The position numbers were made by a program, and so were the translations under genes. Below the pieces are notes generated by a model, which saw only the letters and a program-made list of their open reading frames with translations, did no database searches and was not told where the DNA came from. From positions 1-64,000 of the forward strand of contig JACEFZ010016146.1 in NCBI GenBank assembly GCA_014155875.1: a stretch of DNA of 64,000 nt, written 5' to 3'. Positions 22,078 through 34,114 of the stretch are shown here, in pieces (position 1 is the first letter of the stretch; each line of letters opens with the position of its first letter). This DNA comes from Cepaea nemoralis (taxonomy: Eukaryota > Mollusca > Gastropoda > Stylommatophora > Helicidae).

Positions 22078-22444
22078 TGTGCCCGTTACATACCACCAAA
22101 AGAAAAGAATGATCAAATCAGTCAGAAAGCCACCAAAACCTGCTCAAGATGACTACCACGTTATGGACAGACCAGAACAAGTCATTATTCTGCGTCTCAG
22201 AACAGGGCACAATAGATTACGCAACCACATGTATACAAAATTCAAGATTGGTGAAACAGCCGTGTGCACGTGTGGATTGGCGTCGCAGACAGCAGAGCAC
22301 ATACTCCAAGACTGCCCAAAATATAACATATCTAGGCAAACCTTCTGGCCTAGAGAGACGACAGTGGAAGATAAACTCTATGGACTGCTGTGTGAACTGA
22401 AAAAGACAGTTCAATTCATACAAGAGACAGCATTGCAGTTATAG
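22010..22444 (+). pseudogene. LINE ORF2 C-terminal zinc-knuckle-like segment
   Basis: The overlapping last frame contains RLRTGHNRLRNHMYTKF and then TAVCTCGLASQTAEHILQDC, a Cys-His pattern common at the end of I-superfamily ORF2 proteins. It ends at TAG 22442-22444, about 20 bases before the GAA-rich tail. Confidence 0.8.
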
Positions 22445-22487
22445 ACATATTTCAAGCGAACGAAAGAAGAAGAAGAAGAACAAGCGA

Positions 22488-23165
22488 GGTGTCCTATCTC
22501 TATTGCTGTGATGTGTAAATGTCTCTTTGTGACAAACCAGGTGTCCTATCTCTGTTGCTGTGATGTGTAAATGTCTCTTTGTCACAAGTCACGTGTCCTA
22601 TCTCTATTGCTGTGATATGTAAATGTTTCTTAGTCACAAGCCAGGTGTCCTATCTCTGTAGCAGTGATGTGTAAATGTCTCTTTATCACAAGCCAGGTGT
22701 ATTGCCTCAGTTGCTGTCATGTGTAAATGTCTCGGTCACAAGCCAGGTGTATTGCCTCAGTTGCTGTCATGTGTAAATGTCTCTGTCCACAAGCCAGGTG
22801 TCCTGTCTCAGTTGCTGTCATGTGTAAATGTCTCTGTCACAAGCCAGGTGTCCTGTCTCAGTTGCTGTCATGTGTAAATGTCTCTGTCACAAGCCAGGTG
22901 TATTGCCTCAGTTGCTGTCATGTGTAAATGTCTCTGTCACAAGCCAGGTGTATTGCCTCAGTTGCTGTCATATGTAAATCTCTCTGTTACAAGGCAGGTG
23001 TATTGCCTCAGTTGCTGTCATGTGTAAATGTCTCTGTCACAAGCCAGGTGTCCTGCCTCTTTTGCTGTCATGTGTAAATGTCTCTCTGCTACAAGCCAGA
23101 TGTCCTGCCTTCTGGTACTGTAATTTGTAAATATCTCTCTTTTAGAAGCCAGGTGTCATGTCTCT
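22488..23165 (+). repeat. 50-bp satellite, array 2
   Basis: About 13 units of the same 50-bp satellite as 17430-18140. The first units have a TCCTATCTCTATTGCTGTGA variant and the later ones TCCTGCCTCAGTTGCTGTCA. Units decay after about 23100. Confidence 0.9.
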
Positions 23166-24152
23166 TGGTTCTAGCAAATGCATACACAGCTAGGGCATTA
23201 CTGTGTTGTTTGGAATAAATATTTGCAAATCGCACAATATCACGAGGAAAGTAGCTTGCTCGTACACCAGATCTAACTCCGTGGTGGACATTTCCAACAC
23301 CTGTTATAATGAATACTTCATTGGCACTTTCCAGCTTCCCTTAAACAGCGTTAGACCATAGCAGTGATTATTGTACTAATTTAATGAATTATTTAGCACA
23401 TAGTTTGATGTCATGTACTTCATTTTTCAAATTTCTTCTACATACAAAATGTAGTGAGACTTTACAAACAGCCGGTGTAATAAAAACTAAGACAATCACC
23501 ATTGAAATAAGTAAGAATAAAACACAATAGAACCGTCCGAGGTTTCGGTAGTCACTACTTTTATCAAGAACAAAGTCAGATCATAGTAACAAGTCGCCAG
23601 ATCATTATCACAAGTTGTCAGATCAGTGTCACAAGTTGTCATATTATCTCCATAGGTTAGGATTTGTTTACAAATACTCTAATGCTAATTGTGGTTTTTA
23701 CATGCCAATTAAGGGGAATTATATTTCACATGGTTTGGTTAAAATTTACGAGTTTACCAACATATTGCATTGGTATTGCAATTAGTATGGGGCATATTTC
23801 AAGCAATTCTTCACTTGACAAATGTTTAACTTTCAACTGACCAATAAAACTGTTGTGTATGTATTAGTAAATGCGCCATCTGGACGGCCCATTGTGTGGC
23901 AGCTTGTGGCACACATACTGTGTGTGTAAACATATAAAATACGTGGCTTATTATGCGAATTGTAAATGCTTTGAATGTCATCCAAACCTATTATATTTCA
24001 GAGATTTACAGTGTTTGTGTGACGTGATCTTGAAGTTAGCTTTTCCATCAACTGTGTGCTACAACAATAGGCAACACAGGGGATTAGAATAAATACCCCA
24101 TTATAGATAAGCTCCGGTGTTTTCATTGTCGGATTTCATTCAGCACGCTATG
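23166..24152. other. Non-genic stretch
   Basis: No gene recognised. Around 23575-23645 a short ~23-bp motif (CACAAGTTGTCAGATCA-like) occurs about three times. Confidence 0.4.
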
Positions 24153-25520
24153 CGTGTAGCATTGTTGTTAGTGCAGTGGTAGAGTTGTATGTAGCATTGT
24201 TGTTAGTGCAGTGGTAGAGTTGTATGTAGCATTGCTGTTTGTGCAGTGGTAGAGTTGTATGTAGCATTGTTGTTAGTGCAGTGGTAGAGTTGTACGTAGC
24301 ATTGTTGTTAGTGCAGTGGTAGAGTTGTATGTAGCATTGTTGTTAGTGCAGTGGTAGAGTTGTATGTAGCATTGCTGTTTGTGCAGTGGTAGAGTTGTAT
24401 GTAGCATTGCTGTTTGTGCAGTGGTAGAGTTGTATGTAGCATTGTTGTTAGTGCAGTGGTAGAGTTGTACGTAGCATTGTTGTTAGTGCATTAGTAGAGT
24501 TGTATGTAGCATTGCTGTTTGTGCAGTGGTAGAGTTGTATGTAGCATTGTTGTTAGTGCAGAGGTAGAGTTGTATGTAGCATTGTTGTTAGTGCAGTGGT
24601 AGAGTTGTATGTAGCATTGCTGTTTGTGCAGTGGTAGAGTTGTATGTAGCATTGTTGTTAGTGCAGTGGTAGAGTTGTATGTAGCATTGCTGTTTGTGCA
24701 GTGGTAGAGTTGTATGTAGCATTGTTGTTAGTGCAGAGGTAGAGTTGTATGTAGCATTGTTGTTAGTGCAGTGGTAGAGTTGTATGTAGCATTGCTGTTG
24801 TGCAGTGGTAGAGTTGTATGTAGCATTGTTGTTAGTGCAGTGGTAGAGTTTGTATGTAGCATTGTTGTTTGTGCAGTGGTAGAGTTGTATGTAGCATTGT
24901 TGTTAGTGCAGTGGTAGAGTTGTATGTAGCATTGCTGTTTGTGCAGTGGTAGAGTTGTATGTAGCATTGTTGTTAGTGCAGTGGTAGAGTTGTACGTAGC
25001 ATTGTTGTTAGTGCAGTGGTAGAGTTGTATGTAGCATTGTTGTTAGTGCAGTGGTAGAGTTGTATGTAGCATTGCTGTTTGTGCAGTGGTAGAGTTGTAT
25101 GTAGCATTGCTGTTTGTGCAGTGGTAGAGTTGTATGTAGCATTGTTGTTAGTGCAGTGGTAGAGTTGTATGTAGCATTGTTGTTAGTGCAGTGGTAGAGT
25201 TGTACGTAGCATTGTTGTTAGTGCAGTGGTAGAGTTGTATGTAGCATTGCTGTTTGTGCAGTGGTAGAGTTGTATGTAGCATTGTTGTTAGTGCAGAGGT
25301 AGAGTTGTATGTAGCATTGTTGTTAGTGCAGTGGTAGAGTTGTATGTAGCATTGCTGTTTGTGCAGTGGTAGAGTTGTATGTAGCATTGTTGTTAGTGCA
25401 GTGGTAGAGTTGTACGTAGCATTGTTGTTTGTGCAGTGGTAGAGTTGTATGTAGCATTGTTGTTAGTGCAGTGGTAGAGTTGTATGTAGCATTGTTGTTA
25501 GTGCAGTGATAGGCTTGTAT
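24153..25520 (+). repeat. 35-bp satellite, subfamily I
   Basis: About 39 units of GTAGCATTGTTGTTAGTGCA, GTGGTAGAGTTGTAT. Two main unit types alternate, with GTTGTTAGTG or GCTGTTTGTG, plus private variants (GTAC, GAGG, TTAG). Orders of unit types repeat, for example blocks 420 and 700 bases apart, so longer segments were duplicated. Translations of either strand stay open by composition only. Confidence 0.95.
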
Positions 25521-26228
25521 ATAATGAATGAATTACCAAAAAGCGAGAAGTAGATTGTCAGCTTTACTAGAACACGACAGCAAGAAACAAAATGGAGGTG
25601 GTGGCTCAAGCCTTCATCAGCACAGAGCAAACAAACACATACCGATACACAACTACATGAAAAACACTGACTGACTGGCACCTTGCCGCCTTGACAGACG
25701 ATAGTTTGTAAAATGGAGTTATACCTCTCCATAACACAAAGCCTGGACTGAATTTAGAGACTATGTGTTGCCCATGCAGCATGATCCCTCTCTCGGCCTG
25801 CCTAGTTCACTCCAGAGGAAAGTTAACACCTATACATCTGGAACAAGACAAGCTGCAGAAGCTGCCGGATCAGCAAAGCAATGCTCTAACTGTCCGCCTG
25901 TCGGAGCTTCGATCCTAGACCAGCTGCCAAGCAAGGCTTAGGGCCTGGTCTGCCCTGCCATGACTTATTTTGTCTTTGGGTTGCATTTCCTCGCACCAGG
26001 ATAAGGCTTGTACCCTCCCAATTGCGCTCTTCCGCCCGAAGCCGTTGGCACAATGTGGGGTGTCGGGTTTGGTGATTGCCGCCCAACATTCGGCGCTGAC
26101 AGAAAGCAGGTAGTACCGTCTACTGTCATACGGTAGCTCAATCATATCTGACTAAGACCTGACTGACTTGTATGTATAGCGATACTGTTAATACAGCGAT
26201 AGGCATGTATGTACAATTTCTGATTTTG
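25521..26228. other. Non-satellite island inside the 35-bp satellite field
   Basis: About 0.7 kb of non-repeat sequence. GC-rich around 25860-26110, with no recognised coding motif. It ends in two poor satellite units (CAGCGATAGGCATGTATGTA at about 26198). It may be a non-coding part of an unrecognised element. Confidence 0.4.
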
Positions 26229-26229
26229 C

Positions 26230-26855
26230 TGTGATACATACTGCTATATGTTTGTGAAACCTGGGCTGCTTACCAGCGACACACTAGGAAATTAAAACAC
26301 TTCCACACAATCTGAATTAGGAAGCTATTGATGATCAAATTGCAAGACAAGATCCCAGGCACTGAAGTTTTAGAAAGTTCGCCCATGCCCATTAACCACA
26401 CTCTACTAATGAAGAATCAGATTCGCTGGGCTGGTCACTTGACTCGCATGCCAAATCACAGGCTCCCTAAACGAATTTTGTACGGTGAGCTGCGCTGTTG
26501 TAAACTCCCTCAAGGCGGCCAAGGAAAACGCGCTAAAGACACTCTAAAGATCTCACTAAAAGCTTATAGAATTCATCACAACACATGGGAGACTGCTGCC
26601 AAAGACCGAAGTTCGTGGCGTACATTATTACGCAAGGGTGTAGTCACGTGTGAAGCAAACAGGACTGCAAGAGCTATGGAAAAAACAAGGCTGGATAAAA
26701 AACAAACACAAAAGAAAAAAAAAATCACGGCAGGAGATCCTCCTCCTGAAACGCCAAGCACTCTTAGCCCACATTGTCAACTCACGGCTCCAAACTTTCA
26801 ACCCCGCTGGATGAAATGGTCATCAGCATTCTTGGTGGACAAACAACATTGCAGT
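26230..26855 (+). pseudogene. LINE (C2H2-tailed family) 3' fragment, copy 1
   Basis: 5'-truncated LINE end: a CYMFVKPGL-like start with shifts, then KLQDKIPGTEVLESS, NQIRWAGHLTRMPNHRLPKR, a YGELRC segment, and TWETAAKDRSSWRTLLRKG. It is collinear with the fuller copy at 36005-37310 but the C2H2 finger is damaged (SPHCQLTAPNF-like). The 3' end GGACAAACAACA runs straight into 35-bp satellite, and upstream are decayed satellite units, so it inserted into that array. The open frame running to 26927 only continues by reading into satellite. Confidence 0.8.
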
Positions 26856-27890
26856 GACAGATTTGTATGTAGCATTACTGTTGCTGCAGTGATAGATTTG
26901 TATGTAGCATTACTGTTGCTGCAGTGATAGATTTGTATGTAGCATTACTGTTGCTGCAGTGATAGATTTGTGTGTAGCATTACTGTTGCTGCAGTGATAG
27001 ATTTGTATGTAGCATTACTGTTGCTGCAGTGATAGATTTGTATGTAGCATTACTGTTGCTGCAGTGATAGATTTGTGTGTAGCATTACTGTTGCTGCAGT
27101 GATAGATTTGTATGTAGCATTACTGTTGCTGCAGTGATAGATTTGTGTGTAGCATTACTGTTGCTGCAGTGATAGATTTGTGTGTAGCATTACTGTTGCT
27201 GCAGTGATAGATTTGTATGTAGCATTACTGTTGCTGCAGTGATAGATTTGTGTGTAGCATTACTGTTGCTGCAGTGATAGATTTGTGTGTAGCATTACTG
27301 TTGCTGCAGTGATAGATTTGTATGTAGCATTACTGTTGCTGCAGTGATAGATTTGTGTGTAGCATTACTGTTGCTGCAGTGATAGATTTGTGTGTAGCAT
27401 TACTGTTGCTGCAGTGATAGATTTGTGTGTAGCATTACTGTTGCTGCAGTGATAGATTTGTGTGTAGCATTACTGTTGCTGCAGTGATAGATTTGTGTGT
27501 AGCATTACTGTTGCTGCAGTGATAGATTTGTATGTAGCATTACTGTTGCTGCAGTGATAGATTTGTGTGTAGCATTACTGTTGCTGCAGTGATAGATTTG
27601 TGTGTAGCATTACTGTTGCTGCAGTGATAGATTTGTGTGTAGCATTACTGTTGCTGCAGTGATAGATTTGTATGTAGCATTACTGTTGCTGCAGTGATAG
27701 ATTTGTATGTAGCATTACTGTTGCTGCAGTGATAGATTTGTATGTAGCATTACTGTTGCTGCAGTGATAGATTTGTATGTAGCATTACTGTTGCTGCAGT
27801 GATAGATTTGTATGTAGCATTACTGTTGCTGCAGTGATAGATTTGTGTGTAGCATTACTGTTGCTGCAGTGATAGATTTGTATGTAGCGT
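26856..27890 (+). repeat. 35-bp satellite, subfamily II
   Basis: About 29 units of GTAGCATTACTGTTGCTGCA, GTGATAGATTTGTAT, differing almost only at TATGT/TGTGT. Much more uniform than subfamily I, which implies recent amplification or gene-conversion-like homogenisation. Confidence 0.95.
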
Positions 27891-28640
27891 TGGTTTTACT
27901 GTAGTGGTAGCCTTGTACTTATATGTAGCAGACTTTAACAGACTTGTATGTAGCTTTATTGTTACTGGAGTAATAGCCTGGTACTTGTATGTAGCTTTAT
28001 TGTACTTGTATGTAGCATTGCTTATACTGCAATGAAAGATTTTGTACTTGTATGTAGCTTTATTGTTACTGGAGTAATAGCCTGGTACTTGTATGTAGCT
28101 TTATTGTTACTGGAGTAATAGCCTCGTACTTGTATGTAGCTTTATTGTTACTGGAGTAATAGCCTCGTACTTGTATGTAGCTTTATTGTTACTGGAGTAA
28201 TAGCCTCGCACTTGTATGTAGCTTTATTGTTACTGGAGTAATAGCCTCGTACTTGTATGTAGCTTTATTGTTACTGGAGTAATAGCCTCGCACTTGTATG
28301 TAGCTTTATTGTTACTGGAGTAATAGCCTCGTACTTGTATGTAGCTTTATTGTTACTGGAGTAATAGCCTCGTACTTGTATGTAGCATTGCTTATACTGC
28401 AATGAAAGCTTTTGTACTTGTATGTAACATGGAATTACTGTATTTATAGTCTTGTATATAGCATTGTCTTGCTGCATTAATAGGCTTGTGTTCAAAATTG
28501 TCTTGCTGAAGGTAAAGATTTGCGTTTAGCATTACTGCTGCTGCAGTGATAGACTTGTATGTAGCATTGTCTTGCCGCAGAGATAGACTTGCATATAGCA
28601 TTGTCTTGCTGCATTGACATACTTGTATGGAGCACTGTTG
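27891..28640 (+). repeat. 41-bp satellite, subfamily III, and decayed related units
   Basis: About 10 units of TAGCTTTATTGTTACTGGAG, TAATAGCCTCGTACTTGTATG. The unit is the 35-bp monomer with about six extra bases (CGTACT). From about 28385 to 28640 single diverged 35-bp-like units continue (GTAGCATTGTCTTGC). Confidence 0.9.
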
Positions 28641-29834
28641 TTGCTGTTGTGACAGCCTTGCGGTGAAGGCAAGAACGTATGAACTCTGTCCATGTTTGGA
28701 CACAAGAGAAACACACCGACTGACATTTGATCTTAGACACATCCAGGAGGAAACGAGTGAAGAGCAGGCTGGCAAGCCCCGCACATACCACGGCGAGTCA
28801 AGTCAGACAGTAGGAAAGAAGACTGGTAGTATCTTACAAGAGAGTGATATCATTGCACTAGAACAATGGCCCTGCCTTGCCTTTTGTATCCGGTTGTAGG
28901 ATTATTTTAAACATAAGACGTATCACATGACCAGCAGCTGACAATACTGTTAGTATGCATGTATTATTTGTTGTTATTGTTATAGTTATTATTATTAAAA
29001 CAACATTATAAGACTGCATAATACAAAATCATGACATATGAGCTTAAAAAGCACGTTTTCCATATAAAGCAAAGCAGTGCAGAATAATACAGCTGACAGC
29101 GAAGACATGTAAACAATGACAACAGCTAACATAGGACCGAGCCCAGAAGTGAAGATATGTACTTGAGATTGTTGGTCAAGCACAACTACTTGTAATAAAA
29201 ATGGGGAAATGTAGCTCTAATTGAAGTGACAGACATCGGACAGACGAATTGAATGTTTCCAAATACAGAGAAGGTTGAATAGTTACTATTAATAAAACTC
29301 CATAGAGAATTCTAGACAGCTTAAGAATCAAGACTCTTAACGACATATGATGTATAAATATAAAATTCACTTTACCTGATTCTCTGGAAGACGGTATTTC
29401 CAAGCCCTAGTATATATACATGCCTTATTACCAAATTTCCGTGTTGTATTGCTCATACCTAACTAACTTTCTGTCAACCCAAGTAATAAAATCAATGTCA
29501 GAAAATATGGGCCAATCTGTTAAACGGTTGCCACACTGCCCTATCATTCAGTTTGGTAATTCAGTTTGGTCACGCCTCTCCGGTCAGATCTTCTGGGAAT
29601 AAAGAAATGTGGCATGCATTTTTACACTGTACTGGCTGATGTGCCCCACCTTGACCACAGCAAATGTCAGAACTGTTTACTGCATCCAATTAATTTATAT
29701 CAAAATGTGTTCGGGCAGTAATCATTGGCCGCAACGCATCTTGTCCGCCCGTCTGGGAATGTTGAGAGGTGGTATTGTTGCAAAATTTCATGCCCCAGAC
29801 TAGCTACAAGCAACATCGTTCCAGGCCATAATGA
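28641..29834. other. Non-genic stretch
   Basis: No gene recognised. A short TTATTGTT/TTATTATT-rich tract lies at about 28965-29000. Short frames lack support. Confidence 0.4.
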
Positions 29835-30710
29835 ACATGGCGCATAAAAACATCTCTCTATCTATGGAACACGAACACAACGAAGCGTTGAATTCCTGGA
29901 TATCCTAATGAGACGTAGAGCAGACGGCACAATTCAAAGATCGATGTACCGCAAAGACACATGGACTCGCCAATACTTAAATTTTCATAGGTTCGCAACG
30001 GTCCAGTACAAACGGGGCTTAGTACGGACCCTGTTTGACCGTGGTAGGAAGATATGCACCCAGGACACACTGATAGAGAAAACTGAAACTCTGAAGAATG
30101 TCTCACACCTGGATTTATAAAGCGCCACTGCCAACAGCCGAAACCAAAATCAGACGTAACTGCTGTCCTTAAGCTCAAGGTATTTATCCAGCTAACCTTT
30201 CGAGGGGATAACGTAATGCAACGTCTACAGGACCGGCTCATTACATCAGTCGACCGAACATTCTACGCTGCAACTCCAGTTATTAGGTACAGAACCACAC
30301 CTATTCCCACCTCAACAGTAAAAGAATCTACCCCTCTGTACGCCACATCCAATTGCATTTACCAATTCACATGCAGGTGCGAGTCTACCTACATCACAGA
30401 ACAGAGCGGCAGCTACACAGTAGGGTTGTTGAACACATACCAAACTAGACTGACAAGATATTACACACAGGCGATGGGATCATGGGAAGGGTGACACACC
30501 ACAATTATAAACTTCCGGCGTCGTCCATTGCACATCATGTCTTGGAAACCGGTCATGTAGTTGATAGAAACAGCGCTTTTCGCGTGTTGTTTCATAACAA
30601 AATAGTCGTTTGTTAAAGTTTGCAGAAGCCCTAATGATTCATCTATATATGCCAATTTTGTGCAAACAGAAAGACATGGTAGTCAATTTAAAATTACCAT
30701 GGTAAACAAT
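29835..30710 (+). pseudogene. Penelope-like element, C-terminal part with GIY-YIG endonuclease remnant
   Basis: The plus strand contains, in order, the RT C-terminal block ALNFLDILMRRRADGTIQRS then MYRKDTWTRQYLNFHRF, QYKRGLVRTLFDRGRKIC, a VFIQLTFRGDNV-like block, then ASNCIYQFTCRCESTYI, which is the start of the GIY-YIG nuclease. Next come SIAHHVLETGHVVDR and finally CKQKDMVVNLKLPW before the stop. This order is the conserved tail of Penelope-like elements (EN+). Frameshifts or stops lie near 30118, 30160 and 30480. The catalytic Arg/Glu region after STYI is garbled, so the nuclease is inactive. The RT core is missing. Confidence 0.85.
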
Positions 30711-31007
30711 TGATATTACTGTGCGAACATGTGTATATTTCAGCTTGAACGATGTATCTAGTTATTTTACTTTACGTTTTGTGAGTTCTGAAATATGCCA
30801 GGCAATAAATTGTACAATCTATGGTTTGTGTCTTCGTTATTCAAACTTTTCATGTGTCAGCGCGTTTCACTAGGATGCAAATAAATATTGTTTGAACTTG
30901 TAAAGCTAACACTGTTTTCAACTTTAATACCTCCTTTTTACTTCTGCAAAACGAAGGCGGCATTTTGAGAACACGCCGAACAGTATTATGTCACAGTGAT
31001 ACTCATA
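30711..31007. other. Spacer, possibly Penelope 3' untranslated sequence
   Basis: AT-rich, no gene. It directly follows the Penelope-like C-terminus. Confidence 0.35.
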
Positions 31008-31255
31008 TGCCGAACTCCCTGGCGAATGGGTTAACGACTTTCTCCGTAATCCCATATATCCACATGAGGAACACAGCTGCACGAGATTCGGCAGAGGATC
31101 GCGTCGCGTTTGTTACTTACGGGGTATGTGAGCCGGTCGCTCAGAAAGCAATGGCAAACTAATGAGCGTAATCTTGCCAAGAACATCAACAGCAGCTGAA
31201 AAATGCTGGTGTTGACTGCAACGCCCTGTAAGGAATATGCAACTTTAAAAAAAAG
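31008..31255 (+). mobile_element. SINE-B, copy 2
   Basis: The tRNA-like head includes CTGGCGAATGGGTTAACGAC (box A). The body GGTCGCTCAGAAAGCAATGG and AATCTTGCCAAGAACATC is shared with copies at 645, 34115 and 35522. It ends in an A-run (31247-31254). It has the same head type as copy 1. Confidence 0.75.
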
Positions 31256-32624
31256 ATACTCATATACCATATGTTGAATAATTCCACTAATTCTATACAG
31301 CAGTTATACCTCCAAAAAGGGGTATGAAATCTGGTCCCTATATCTTGAATACAAAGTCTGAAACTTTCTTCAAGCACCACTACTAACGGTAACACTTTCT
31401 CTCGAATCCACGATCCAGGAGGACTGGTTGGCTAGTTGTTGGCCTCTCGCTGAATTTCCAAAGTAGACTACATAAAGTCGTTGTTATTCAATAGTTGAGC
31501 TAAACGGATTGTACGTAACATACATCTCTAATACTTTTCTGCCTATATTAATATATATTCGGGTGGTGCTCAACAGCTAGGCTAAAACTCTCCCCCTTCC
31601 TTTCCCCTTTAAAAAAAAAAACATTTCTTTTCGACACAAATGAAACCGTGGCCCGACCATCGCTACAAACCATTTATCAATCTGGTAGCTGTCCTGTCGT
31701 CAATCGTCCAAAACCAAATGAAATTATGTCACAAGATGCTTTTTAAACAATCAATTCAACAACAGTTACCATAGATCGTACTAAATGAGAGCAACTCGAA
31801 CAACAACAAAAAAGAAGCAATTTAGTAAATGGAAATGAACTACCAACAGCGAATACAATTAATAACGTAAATTATACAACCCGTAGAGTTAATTGGATTC
31901 CAACAGCTCTGTCAGCCCACGTCATGAATGTTATGTAACAGCAGTCTTGTATTCTTCAGCGACAAGAAAATGCCCGCATTTTCTAACATCCATTTTGATA
32001 ACTGATGCACAACAAACTTCAGTTTCTCCCATTAATCTTGATGGCAAGAAATCATCATGTGTCGATGTGTAGGTAGTGATTAATAATACATTTGCATTTG
32101 AATGATTTTGCTCACAATCGATTCCAATTTCAAGTACATATTTGCAATTAACTCATACTGTCGGTCACATTGTTACTGGGTATGGAGGCTAAGATCCCCG
32201 CCTGAGCATTATGGATCCAATACCTTCTGGTTTGTATTTAGCAATCATGAGTGACTGTAGGAACACATTGGATTCACAACAATCAAGGTACATTGTCCTA
32301 TTGTCAAATGTCAAGATACTTTTTCCTATCTTTACAACTAACATGATTAAGTTGTGAATTCAATTACAAGGTGCTGTCCAAGCAAGATGAAGTGGCACAC
32401 AATTATCGCTTGCACTGCTGACGATATGGACAGCATATAGAAATATATACCAAGTTAGGCCCTTATGTTGTGTATCCGCCTTGGTATGGTAGAGGGTGTG
32501 CGAGTGCCACTGATCCCCAACAGGTATACCGACGGTAGCTTAGCTACTGCTAGGAGCTCCCCTGTAGGACAGATCAAGTAATAGGCACTGTGCCAAGAGA
32601 TACATAAATCTGTGGCCTTGTATG
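31256..32624. other. Non-genic stretch
   Basis: About 1.4 kb without a recognisable gene. An A-run lies near 31610. Confidence 0.45.
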
Positions 32625-33265
32625 TTGACCCATCATCACCATGTGCTATGCCGATACGCGTGGGCGGTCATGATTCGCCATCTCACAGGACCACCAGAGT
32701 CGTGGATCAGCTCAGTGTTCTTGTCTCGACCATGCCGCTTGGCCAAGCCATCAAGGTATTTACTTCTCTGTCTTCCCCTTGTTCTTTTCCCCCTCAATCT
32801 TGCCAGTTGTCACCAAGTTCTAAAATTTATTTCTTCTCATAAAGTGTCCAAAAATGTGTGACTGTCTACATCTAATTTCTTTAATCAGTTTACTGTTTTC
32901 ATTTGATTTTTGTAGGACTTGGTTTTTCTGTCAGACCATGGTATTCGGTACATTTTTCTAAGAAACCACATTTCGACAGCCATCAGATGTTTTTTCAACT
33001 TGTTTGCTCATTTTCCACGCCTCACATCCCTACAAAAGTATAGGTTCTCTTTCTCTCGTTGCACATGACATCATGTTATTGGTTAGTATGTTTTCTATCC
33101 TGCAAAAGGCTGCCTTGGCCATGGCGATTCTTGTTCTAATCTCTTCATCAGATGTTATGACTGTTCCGAGATAATTGTACCGATTACATTGTGGTATTTC
33201 CTTCTTCTTAGTGACGACCATAATATGTCTCTTTTTAGTATGGTCACTGAAAGTTGAGAAGATTC
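32625..33265 (-). pseudogene. RTE-like LINE 3' part, copy A
   Basis: The minus strand carries RT end blocks: KKEIPQCNRYNYLGTVITSD, EEIRTRIAMAKAAFCRIEN, then decayed thumb sequence (a CGxxKMLIWFLRKMY-like region). The 3' non-coding end near 32637-32710 (GGCGGTCATGATTCGCCATC on plus) is shared with copy B at 45790. It is 5'-truncated and frame-broken. Sequence style matches RTE-type endonuclease-RT proteins. Confidence 0.75.
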
Positions 33266-33370
33266 TCACACCCCAAAAGTGAGATAAAGACTAACCAAAA
33301 GAAAGCAGGCCCACCGAAGGAAATAGTGGCACATGTATGGACTGCGCTTGAACTTAAAGAGAGCGAACAC

Positions 33371-33494
33371 AAACACAAAGTAATGATGATGATAAAACAC
33401 AAAGTAATGATGATGATAAAACACAAAGTAATGATGATGATAAAACACAAAGTAATGATGATGATAAAACACAAAGTAATGATGATGATAAAAC
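33371..33494 (+). repeat. 24-bp tandem repeat, 5 units
   Basis: CACAAAGTAATGATGATGAT, AAAA repeated five times almost perfectly. Being a multiple of three it keeps frames open on both strands without meaning. Confidence 0.95.
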
Positions 33495-33532
33495 AAAATA
33501 ATGAACTAGATACAACTACACAACATAACATC

Positions 33533-34112
33533 CCGTCACACCACGAGTAATTACAGAACCAGAATGTGTCACCAGGCACACCACGAGTAATTACAGAACA
33601 AGAACATGTCACCCGGCACACCACGAGTATTACAGAACAAGAACATGTCACCCGGCACACCACGAGTAATTACAGAACAAGAACATGTCACCCGGCACAC
33701 CACGAGTAATTACAGAACAAGAACATGTCACCCGGCACACCACGAGTAATAACAAGACAAACACAACATGTCACCCTGCACACCACGAGTAAGTACAGAA
33801 AAGAACATGTCACCCGGCACACCACAAGTAGGTACAGAACAAGAACATGTCACCCAGCACACTACGAGTAAGTACAGAACAAGAACATGTCACCCGTCAC
33901 ACCAAGAGTAAGTACAGAGCCAGAAAATGTCACTCGGCACACCAAGAGTTAGTACAGAACAAGAACATGTCACCCGCCAAACCAAGAGTTAGTACAGAAC
34001 AAGAACATGTCACCCGCCAAACCAAGAGTTAGTACAGAACAAGAACATGTCACCCGCCACACCAAGAGTTAGTACAGAACAAGAACATGTCACCCGCCAA
34101 ACAAAGAGTACA
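33533..34112 (+). repeat. 40-bp minisatellite, about 14 units
   Basis: Unit of about 40 bp: GTCACCCGGCACACCACGAG, TAATTACAGAACAAGAACAT. Variation (AAGTACAG, GTTAGTACAG, CGCCAAACC) increases toward the right. It is followed directly by a SINE-B head. Confidence 0.95.
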
Positions 34113-34114
34113 GA

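Larger units (their letters stand above)
18712..22487 (+). mobile_element. I/Nimb-like LINE (ORF2 nearly complete) inserted in the 50-bp satellite
   Basis: A 3.78-kb insertion flanked on both sides by the 50-bp satellite. It contains an ORF2-like region with apurinic endonuclease, reverse transcriptase, RNase H and a CCHC-like C-terminus, and ends in a GAA-rich tail (about 22464-22482). ORF1 is absent: the element begins about 11 bases before an ATG at 18723, so it is 5'-truncated or joined there. RNase H downstream of RT places it in the I superfamily; Nimb is a guess based on its occurrence in aquatic invertebrates. Several frameshifts make it non-autonomous. Confidence 0.85.

Noticed and set aside
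24728..25387. Two nearly identical 79-codon minus-strand frames (LHTTLPLHKQQCYIQ-like)
   Set aside because: They are the 35-bp satellite read through all three frames; their likeness reflects array duplication.
26328..26927. A 199-codon open frame as an intact gene
   Set aside because: It is a 5'-truncated LINE end that reads on into satellite; the last ~25 codons are repeat.
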